A stretch of DNA of 64,000 nt from JAEKNW01 sp963677815 (GTDB taxonomy: Bacteria > Cloacimonadota > Cloacimonadia > Cloacimonadales > JAFGVF01): positions 682,001 to 746,000 of the forward strand of contig OY782499.1 of assembly GCA_963677815.1 (NCBI GenBank), read 5' to 3'. A program made the position numbers and the translations under genes. The notes beneath the pieces are model-generated. The model saw nothing but the letters and a program-made list of their open reading frames with translations. It ran no database searches and was not told where the DNA came from. This document shows positions 58,110 to 64,000 of the stretch, in pieces (the first letter of the stretch is position 1; each line of letters begins with the position of its first letter).

Positions 58110-59333
58110 TTAACTTTTTGGTAAATTTTCTGCAATTTTTTCAAAATTATAACTGGATGGGTTCTGGAAAATTCTTAAACCAAATTCTGGAACTACTGCA
58201 TATAAGTGGTCAAAGATATCAGACTGAATATCTTCATATTTTACCCAAGCTGTTTGATTGACAAATACATAAATTTGAATAGGAATGCCATCTTTATCAG
58301 CTTCAAGTTGCCTAATTAGGAAAGTTAGCTCTTTATGTACAAAGGGATGATTCTTCAAATAATTTGCAATATAAGCTCTGAAGGTACCTAAATTAGTCAT
58401 TCTTCTGCCATTTACTTTAACAGAATCATCAATATTATTCTGATTATTAAAATTACTTAGTTCTGCTTTCTTCCCTGCAATATATTCTTTTAAGTAATGA
58501 ATTTTTTCAAATTTATTTATCATCTTTTCATCACAGAATTTTACAGAAGAAGAATCTATGATGATTTTTCTCATAATCCTTCTTCCTCCAGCTTCTTGCA
58601 TCCCTCTCCAGTTTTTAAAAGAGTCATCTATTAATTTATAAGTAGGAATATTTGTTATTGTTTTATCCCAATTTTGAATTTGAATATTATATAGGGAAAT
58701 ATCAATAACATCTCCATCTGCTTCAAATTTAGGTACTTCTAACCAATCACCAATTTTGATAATATCACTGGTTGTGATTCTAACACTTGCAACAAAAGAT
58801 AATATTGTATCCTTAAAAATCAGCATTAAAACAGCAGTCATAGCTCCTAAACCACTAATTAAAACCAGTGGATTAGTATTAATGAATATTGAGAGAATTA
58901 TCAGAAATCCTAACACATAAAGAATAATCATAAAGACTTGTATGAAACCTTTAATTGATTTTCCTTTTGATATTTCTAGAGTTTTATAGATATCATTTAG
59001 TGAATTTAGTAAGTTACCACAGAATATTAAAATAACAACTATTACTAAAGATGAAACAAGTTTAGCTAGGAAATCACCTGTATATGTGAAGTAGGATGTG
59101 AATTCAAATAGGAAAATTAAGGCTGGTAAAGGTGTTAAACTTGAAATTACCTTTCTTTTTATCATATAATCATCCCAAGTTACCTTGCTTTTTATGATGA
59201 TTTTATGAACTATTTTCATTGCTAGTCTGCTGAGAAGATATATTAATCCAGTAAAGACTATGATTATCAAAGCTCTAACAACTCCAGGTAAAAAGGAGTT
59301 AGCTGGAAGTAGGGATTCTAAATATTCTATCAT
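58110..59333 (-). CDS. MscS-family mechanosensitive channel, YbdG-like
   Basis: A 407-residue protein with five hydrophobic segments before the pore helix (LISGLGAMTAVLMLIFKDTI, the Ala/Gly-rich TM3 of MscS), then the beta domain with IKIGDWLEVPKFEADGDVID. RRIMRKIIIDSSSVKFCDEK and the long C-terminal insert resemble E. coli YbdG (MscM, 415 residues). It relieves hypo-osmotic stress. Located upstream of prmC in the same direction and downstream of the sigma gene. Confidence 0.9.
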   Translation of the reverse strand: MIEYLESLLPANSFLPGVVRALIIIVFTGLIYLLSRLAMKIVHKIIIKSKVTWDDYMIKRKVISSLTPLPALIFLFEFTSYFTYTGDFLAKLVSSLVIVVILIFCGNLLNSLNDIYKTLEISKGKSIKGFIQVFMIILYVLGFLIILSIFINTNPLVLISGLGAMTAVLMLIFKDTILSFVASVRITTSDIIKIGDWLEVPKFEADGDVIDISLYNIQIQNWDKTITNIPTYKLIDDSFKNWRGMQEAGGRRIMRKIIIDSSSVKFCDEKMINKFEKIHYLKEYIAGKKAELSNFNNQNNIDDSVKVNGRRMTNLGTFRAYIANYLKNHPFVHKELTFLIRQLEADKDGIPIQIYVFVNQTAWVKYEDIQSDIFDHLYAVVPEFGLRIFQNPSSYNFEKIAENLPKS

Positions 59334-59409
59334 CTTGACCTCAATATTGATTTTCTGAATCTATGAAATAATAGACTTATGGTGTCAAGGAAATAAAATA
59401 ACTGGAAAC

Positions 59410-59427
59410 GCCTGCATCCCTGCAGGC
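59410..59427 (-). terminator. hairpin downstream of the sigma factor gene
   Basis: GCCTGCA, TCCC, TGCAGGC is a 7-bp perfect stem in the 107-base gap after the last gene of the pho operon. On the minus strand GTTTCC follows, a weak T-tract; termination is likely by position. Confidence 0.45.
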
Positions 59428-59440
59428 AAATAAAAAAACT

Positions 59441-59938
59441 TTAATCTAAAGTAAAACCATTAGCTTTCAACCTTCTCAAAGCCTTTTCTCTTAGCTGCCT
59501 AACTCTTTCCCTGGGGATATTTAACTGTTTAGCTACTTCAGTTAGGGTAAATTCATGTTGATAAAGCTGGATGATTACTTCTTTTTCTAAGTCAGGAAAA
59601 TCTAAAGGAAATTCAATTGCTATTTGCTCTTTTTCAGGTGAATGAAGATATTCTTGACTAGTATTCATATCTTCATTATACTCAAAAAGTGGACTATTAC
59701 TATCTTTAGCAATATAATCCAAAATATACTTTTTAATCCAATACACTGCATAGGTAGAAAATTTAGCTTGGCTCTTTTCTTCGTAGTTATCGACAGCTTT
59801 AATAACACCTATCAAGCCTTCTTGAATTAAATCATCAAGGGGATGAGCATTTGAAGCATATTTGACAGCTATTGATTTTACTAAAGGGAAAAGTTCTCCT
59901 ATCTTTTCATCATATATTTTATCAGATATCTCTTTCAT
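59441..59938 (-). CDS. small sigma-70 family factor (regions 2 and 4)
   Basis: A 165-residue protein. Region 2 is intact: HPLDDLIQEGLIGVIKAVDN (2.1-2.2), YEEKSQAKFSTYAVYWIKKY (2.3-2.4, F-S-T-Y-A-x-x-W-I). Region 4: DLEKEVIIQLYQHEFTLTEV, then QLNIPRERVRQLREKALRRL. Regions 1 and 3 are essentially absent, so it is shorter than RpoD/RpoH/FliA but closer to those than to ECF factors. The start overlaps the phoR 3' end by 17 bases, so it is translated from the phosphate-operon mRNA and may extend the phosphate response. No anti-sigma gene is visible. Confidence 0.9.
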   Translation of the reverse strand: MKEISDKIYDEKIGELFPLVKSIAVKYASNAHPLDDLIQEGLIGVIKAVDNYEEKSQAKFSTYAVYWIKKYILDYIAKDSNSPLFEYNEDMNTSQEYLHSPEKEQIAIEFPLDFPDLEKEVIIQLYQHEFTLTEVAKQLNIPRERVRQLREKALRRLKANGFTLD

Positions 59939-61676
59939 ATTTTTTCTCTTGAATAAGGGGAAGTGTTATGATAAATTCAGTTCCTTTCGTTAATTCCGAT
60001 TTTGCTTCAATTGTACCATTATGGAGATTAACAATATGCTTAACTATTGCTAATCCTAATCCAGTTCCACCATTTTTCCTATTCCTAGATTTATCAGCCA
60101 CATAAAACCTTTCAAAGATTCTGTGGATATGCTGAGCTGGTATGCCATCCCCACTGTCTTTAACTCTGATAATCATGTTAGAATCAGCTAGCTGAGCATT
60201 TATAGTAATACCACCTTGAGAAGTATAACGAATAGCATTATCTATTAAGTTAACGAAGACTTGTTCTATTTTAAATTTATCAACTTCTAATTCAGGTAAT
60301 TCTTCTGAGATATTGATTGTGAAAGAAAGATTATTTTCCTTAAGTTTATCTTCAAAAATACTTTTAGTTTTATCAAGGAAATGGCCTAGTTTGATTTTAG
60401 AAATAATGAGTTGTGGTCCTTGTTCAAGTTTAGCTAAAGCTTGAATATCATTTATCAAATAGATTAATCTTTCAGAATTTCTATCAATAATATTAAGATA
60501 TTTAAGTTGGGTAGGACTAGCATCTTCAATTAGATGTTCTACAAAACCTTTAATAGCAGTGAGTGGAGTTCTTAGTTCATGACTTGCATTAACTATAAAA
60601 TCTCTTTTTAGCTGTTGTGTTTCTTTTAATTCCGAAATGTTATGGAGCACAAAAGTAACTTGTTGGTCATCAATCTTTGATGAAGATAGAATAAACCATG
60701 TATCATTCAGCTTAATTTCAGTAGTGATATCTCCAGTTTCAGGAGTAATACTCGCTATAACGGATTTTACTTCAGGGTCATGAATTAACTCCCAATAGTA
60801 TTTATCGCAATAATTCTTAGCTTTAATAAGTTTTTTAAAACTCTGGTTAGCTAAGATTAATCTTCCATCATAATGCTGAACCCAGAGAACTTCATTAATT
60901 GAATTCATGATATTCTCTAAGGTGAAACTCTTATTCTTGAGCTCTGATATTGTATGGGCTAGTTTTTCAGCCATTAAATTAAAACTTTTGGAGAAATCTT
61001 CAAGTTCATCGTTACTTTTAATATCTACTTTTCTTTTGAGGTTACCTTGGCTGATATCGTAGCAGGCTTCTTTTAAATGCAAGAGGGGCTTGGTTAATTG
61101 TTTTGTATAAAAATAAGCTACAAGCAAGGCAAAGATAAAAAGAATTAGTGAGGCTTGTTGAATACCTTTTTTAAAGTCATGCAAGAGAAGATTAATCTCC
61201 GTAATTGGTATGCTTAGGCGGGATACATAATGAATTCTATCCTTAGACATGATTGGTACAGCGACATATAACATTTCTTCATGTACTGTGGCAGAATATC
61301 TTATTGCTGAACCAATTTCTCCATTAAGGGCTTTCTTTAATTCAAATCTCTCCTTATGGTTCTCCATTTCATGAGGATTTGCATCAGATTCTAATACAAC
61401 TTTACCATTTATATCAATAATTGTAATTCTGGCTTGGATTGTCTCTGAAATCTGTCTAACTCTTTCTTGTAATGCCGAATAATTATCTCCAACTAGGTCA
61501 TATTCAATCAGATCAAAAGTAGCCTGTGCTTGAGCAATTAAACTACTTTCTAAACGAGCTAGATGCTGTTCTTTAACTAATCTAAAAGATATGAAATAGA
61601 TTAAAGATATTAAAACTAAGAAAATGGATACATAGCTGAAAATGATTCGGCTGAATATAGAATTTGATTTAAACAT
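59922..61676 (-). CDS. phoR: phosphate-regulon sensor histidine kinase
   Basis: A 584-residue kinase: N-terminal membrane segment (IIFSYVSIFLVLISLIYFIS), a periplasmic sensor region (about 35-165), a second membrane segment (ASLILFIFALLVAYFYT), HAMP (LTKPLLHLKEACYDISQGNL), a PAS domain (about 255-350), HisKA with FIVNASHELRTPLTAIKGFV, and HATPase motifs VNLIDNAIRYT, VKDSGDGIP and GGTGLGLAIVKHIV. The extracellular sensor and PAS make it a WalK/PhoR-type protein. Assigned to PhoR by its place in pst-phoU-phoB. Its start touches the phoB stop. Confidence 0.92.
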   Translation of the reverse strand: MFKSNSIFSRIIFSYVSIFLVLISLIYFISFRLVKEQHLARLESSLIAQAQATFDLIEYDLVGDNYSALQERVRQISETIQARITIIDINGKVVLESDANPHEMENHKERFELKKALNGEIGSAIRYSATVHEEMLYVAVPIMSKDRIHYVSRLSIPITEINLLLHDFKKGIQQASLILFIFALLVAYFYTKQLTKPLLHLKEACYDISQGNLKRKVDIKSNDELEDFSKSFNLMAEKLAHTISELKNKSFTLENIMNSINEVLWVQHYDGRLILANQSFKKLIKAKNYCDKYYWELIHDPEVKSVIASITPETGDITTEIKLNDTWFILSSSKIDDQQVTFVLHNISELKETQQLKRDFIVNASHELRTPLTAIKGFVEHLIEDASPTQLKYLNIIDRNSERLIYLINDIQALAKLEQGPQLIISKIKLGHFLDKTKSIFEDKLKENNLSFTINISEELPELEVDKFKIEQVFVNLIDNAIRYTSQGGITINAQLADSNMIIRVKDSGDGIPAQHIHRIFERFYVADKSRNRKNGGTGLGLAIVKHIVNLHNGTIEAKSELTKGTEFIITLPLIQEKKYERDI

Positions 61677-62365
61677 TAAACCTCGAATTTATAGCCTACG
61701 CTTCTAATATTCTTGATATAATCACCAACTTCGCCAATTTTAGAACGTAGATTTCTGATATGAACGTCAATAGTCCTATCTAAAACAATCTTATCATTAC
61801 CCCAAAGGTGGTTAAGAATCTGTTCTCTAGAAAATACCCAACTAGGGTGAGAAGCTAGTAATTCTAATATTTTGAATTCAGTTGTAGTTAGATATATTTT
61901 TTCACCTTTAATTTTTACTTCGAACTTTCTTTTATCAATATGAAGTATATCTCCAATAGTGAGAAAGTCTGAATTATTATTACTTACTTCAGCTCTCCGT
62001 AATACAGCCTTAATTCTAGCAACTAACTCACGAGGTGAGAAAGGTTTTGCAAGATAGTCATCGGCTCCTAATTCTAAACCAAGTATCTTATCAACCTCTT
62101 CTCCTTTTGCTGTTAGCATAATTACTGGCAGATCTTTATACTTCTCAGACTTACGTATTCTCTTACAGATCTCAGTTCCTTCAATATCGGGTAGCATAAG
62201 GTCTAAGATAACTAAATCAGGAGCTTGATTTTTTAACTCTTCCATGAAATCATTACCATTATCAAAAGTTTTGACATTGAAATGAGCTTTTGTAAGTTGA
62301 AGTTCTAATAATTCAAGAATATCATGTTCATCATCTACTACAAATAAAGTTTTTTTCTTTTCCAT
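61676..62365 (-). CDS. phoB: phosphate-regulon response regulator
   Basis: A 229-residue OmpR/PhoB-type regulator. Receiver: TLFVVDDEHDILELLELQL (acidic pocket), DLVILDLMLPDIEGTEICKR (phospho-acceptor Asp), VIMLTAKGEE (Thr), DDYLAKPFSPRELVARIKAV (Lys). DNA-binding winged helix: LTTTEFKILELLASHPSWVF, then RTIDVHIRNLRSKIG and IRSVGYKFEV. Activated by PhoR on phosphate starvation. ATG 62365 is preferred over TTG 62368: it overlaps the phoU TGA and has GGAGAG upstream. Confidence 0.95.
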   Translation of the reverse strand: MEKKKTLFVVDDEHDILELLELQLTKAHFNVKTFDNGNDFMEELKNQAPDLVILDLMLPDIEGTEICKRIRKSEKYKDLPVIMLTAKGEEVDKILGLELGADDYLAKPFSPRELVARIKAVLRRAEVSNNNSDFLTIGDILHIDKRKFEVKIKGEKIYLTTTEFKILELLASHPSWVFSREQILNHLWGNDKIVLDRTIDVHIRNLRSKIGEVGDYIKNIRSVGYKFEV

Positions 62366-63018
62366 CAACTCTCCTGATTATGGTGTTTAATTACTTTTCC
62401 TTCAACTAAATAGATAGTAGATTCCCCTATGTTGGTTGCTAAATCAGCAATTCTTTCAAATTTTGAAGCTATTCTTAAAATATGCAGACTCGGCTCTACG
62501 TTTGTTGTAGTGTCCTTAAGAATATTTTTAATATGTGTATAGAGTTCTTCGTACAAATCATCCACTTCATTATCTCTAGCTCCTATTGCTTTAGAAGTCT
62601 CAACATCCTCATCAGAGAAGGCCATGATACTATCTTTGAGCATAGAATAAGCTTTTTTTGCCATTTCATATAATTCTTTCATACTAAAGATTAAAGAATC
62701 TTCTTTCATGGCTTTAAGACTATCTGCAATTTTGAAAGCCAAATCGCCTAAACGCTCGAAATCATTGTTCATTTTTATAATCATCAAGATGTAACGTAAG
62801 TCTTTTGCTTCTGGTTGATAAAGAGCAATGAGGGCTGCACATCTATCATCAATCTCTAATTCTAATCTATTGACTTTATTCTCATAATATACGACATCAT
62901 CTAAAATCAAGGTATTCATATCCTCCATAGATGTAATACATAATTCTATCATTTTTTGGACATATCCAGCCATATCCATCAGGCTTTTCTTCAAGTCGAT
63001 AATTTTTGGTGATAACAT
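62365..63018 (-). CDS. phoU: phosphate transport regulator PhoU
   Basis: A 217-residue all-helical protein with two PhoU three-helix repeats. YYENKVNRLELEIDDRCAAL and RYILMIIKMNNDFERLGDLA lie in the first, HILRIASKFERIADLATNIG in the second; the E-x-x-x-D-x-x-x-N/D metal-type motifs are present. PhoU represses PhoR signalling when phosphate is plentiful. It lies 20 bases after pstB, with AAGGAGAAAA as ribosome site. Confidence 0.95.
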   Translation of the reverse strand: MLSPKIIDLKKSLMDMAGYVQKMIELCITSMEDMNTLILDDVVYYENKVNRLELEIDDRCAALIALYQPEAKDLRYILMIIKMNNDFERLGDLAFKIADSLKAMKEDSLIFSMKELYEMAKKAYSMLKDSIMAFSDEDVETSKAIGARDNEVDDLYEELYTHIKNILKDTTTNVEPSLHILRIASKFERIADLATNIGESTIYLVEGKVIKHHNQES

Positions 63019-63038
63019 TATTTTCTCCTTCTCTTCTA

Positions 63039-63797
63039 TTAACCAAATACTCCAGTTAAATAATCTTCTGTTCTTTTATCTTTAGGAACAGTAAATACTC
63101 TCTGAGTTTCTCCGAATTCAATAATATCACCTAGATACATGAAAGTAGTATAGTCCGATATTCTACCTGCTTGGGCAATATTATGAGTTACTATCAAAAT
63201 AGTCACTTTATCTTTTAAGTCAATACATAATTCTTCAATTTTGGCAGTTGACTTAGGATCAAGGGCTGAAGTAGGTTCATCAAGTAATAATACTTTAGGT
63301 TGATTAGCTAATGCTCTAGCAATACATAGACGTTGTTGCTGTCCCCCAGATAAAGACAAAGCTGAAGTGTGTAATCTGTCTTTAACTTCATCCCAAATCC
63401 AGGCATCTCTCAAACTTTTTTCAACAACTTCATCAAGAACGGACTTTCTCTTCTCTCCTCTAATTAGTAGTCCATAGGCAACATTGTTATAGATTGATTT
63501 TGGGAAAGGATTAGGTCTTTGAAAAACCATACCAATCTGAGTTCTAACTTCAGTAACATCTGCCTTAGAATCATAGATATCTTTACCCTCTAAGAGAATT
63601 TTGCCTTCTATTCTGCATTCAGGAATTAAATCATTCATTCTGTTAAATGATCTAAGAAGAGTTGATTTCCCACAGCCTGAAGGACCAATCAAGGCCGTTA
63701 TTTTCTTTTCATGAACTGTAAAATCCAAATCATGAAGTACATAGTTATCATTGAACCATAACTTCAAATTTTCTGTTTTTATTATTTCTTTTACCAT
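63039..63797 (-). CDS. pstB: phosphate ABC transporter ATP-binding protein
   Basis: A 252-residue ATPase with Walker A LIGPSGCGKSTLLRSFNRMN, Q-loop GMVFQRPNPFPKSI (the PstB-specific P-N-P-F-P), signature LSGGQQQRLCIARAL, Walker B VLLLDEPTSALDP and H-loop ILIVTHNIAQA. It powers phosphate uptake through PstA/PstC. The start overlaps the pstA end by 7 bases. Confidence 0.97.
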   Translation of the reverse strand: MVKEIIKTENLKLWFNDNYVLHDLDFTVHEKKITALIGPSGCGKSTLLRSFNRMNDLIPECRIEGKILLEGKDIYDSKADVTEVRTQIGMVFQRPNPFPKSIYNNVAYGLLIRGEKRKSVLDEVVEKSLRDAWIWDEVKDRLHTSALSLSGGQQQRLCIARALANQPKVLLLDEPTSALDPKSTAKIEELCIDLKDKVTILIVTHNIAQAGRISDYTTFMYLGDIIEFGETQRVFTVPKDKRTEDYLTGVFG

Positions 63798-64000
63798 TTT
63801 CTTGTTTTCCTTATCTTGTATCTAATAATTATTGCACTTGTTGAAACTACTAATACTAATATTAAAAGAACTACAGCGGTTCCATAAGCGATGGGTACTT
63901 GTTGTTCTGGTTTGGCTCCTTCAGTCATCAAAGCGTATATATGATAAGGTAGGGCCATAACCTCATGTTTCAATGAAGTAGGAAGCATGCGTGAATAGAA
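63791..64000 (-). CDS. pstA: phosphate ABC transporter permease PstA, C-terminal part
   Basis: The frame continues past the right edge of the window, so only about the last 70 residues are seen. SRMLPTSLKHEVMALPYHIY is the PstA C-terminal cytoplasmic/periplasmic stretch, followed by AYGTAVVLLILVLVVSTSAI, the last membrane segment, and a basic tail. It heads the part of the pst-pho operon visible here; pstS and pstC should lie beyond. Confidence 0.9.
   Translation of the reverse strand, partial: FYSRMLPTSLKHEVMALPYHIYALMTEGAKPEQQVPIAYGTAVVLLILVLVVSTSAIIIRYKIRKTRKW

Noticed and set aside
1..64000. Prophage or integrative element with tRNA attachment site
   Set aside because: No tRNA gene, integrase, phage structural or conjugation gene was seen anywhere in the window.

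Overview
The window is AT-rich bacterial DNA using the standard code, with clear Shine-Dalgarno sites (AAGGAG, AGGAGG) and frequent TTG/GTG starts. The gene content (a very large surface-polysaccharide locus, GxxExxY and four-helix-bundle accessory genes, an IS3 remnant, a Pst/Pho regulon, a periplasmic-TPR histidine kinase, YbdG-type MscS) fits a Gram-negative member of the FCB group such as a Cloacimonadota- or Bacteroidota-related anaerobe. The visible Shine-Dalgarno sites argue mildly against core Bacteroidota. No rRNA or other marker allows a firmer placement.

Layout. (1) 1-9831: tightly coupled genes starting inside an MBOAT O-acyltransferase, then an SGNH-like partner, two CitE-type lyases, a PaaK/CapK-like adenylating enzyme broken by one in-frame stop, CapA, a flippase-like membrane protein, GT2, a NeuD-type acetyltransferase and an ATP-grasp ligase. 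(2) 9832-13155: a nucleotide-sugar dehydrogenase gene flanked by two small accessory cassettes (four-helix-bundle and GxxExxY) lying in short-period repeats. (3) 13156-43850: about 30 kb of almost gapless capsule/O-antigen genes. They encode deoxysugar synthesis (RmlA, 2,3-dehydratase, Gfo/Idh, WecE-like), Wzy, Wzx, glycosyltransferases, deacetylases, five more ATP-grasp enzymes, an asparagine-synthase-like enzyme without the glutaminase Cys, a second CapA, two UDP-glucose dehydrogenase genes with identical protein products, a UDP-glucuronate epimerase, a second DegT aminotransferase, and FabH plus FabG. (4) 43851-52842: repeat-rich accessory DNA with a beta-helix lipoprotein, an IS3 remnant, a hypothetical gene, the priming sugar transferase, a second GxxExxY cassette, a second uronate epimerase, a second four-helix-bundle gene and VanZ. 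(5) 52843-54823: uracil permease and a methyltransferase. (6) 54959-64000, minus strand: TPR-histidine kinase, PrmC, MscS, and a pstA-pstB-phoU-phoB-phoR operon whose last gene is a small sigma-70 factor.

Working together, regions 1-4 should build an acidic polysaccharide. Ugd and the 4-epimerases supply UDP-GlcA and UDP-GalA. RmlA, the 2,3-dehydratase, the ketoreductase and the WecE homologue point to an amino-trideoxysugar (the RmlB step is not in the window). The sugar transferase would prime the lipid carrier, GTs extend, Wzx flips, Wzy polymerises, and acyl- and deacetylases decorate. Six ATP-grasp enzymes plus the asparagine-synthase-like protein suggest amide-linked, possibly amino-acid, decorations.

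Two signals are the most unusual. The first is the ATP-grasp-rich amide-decoration module. The second is a recurrent architecture in which four small orphan genes (two GxxExxY, two four-helix-bundle) sit between arrays of 7-10 bp iterated motifs, clearly arranged as inverted repeats in at least two cases, like small mobile cassettes.
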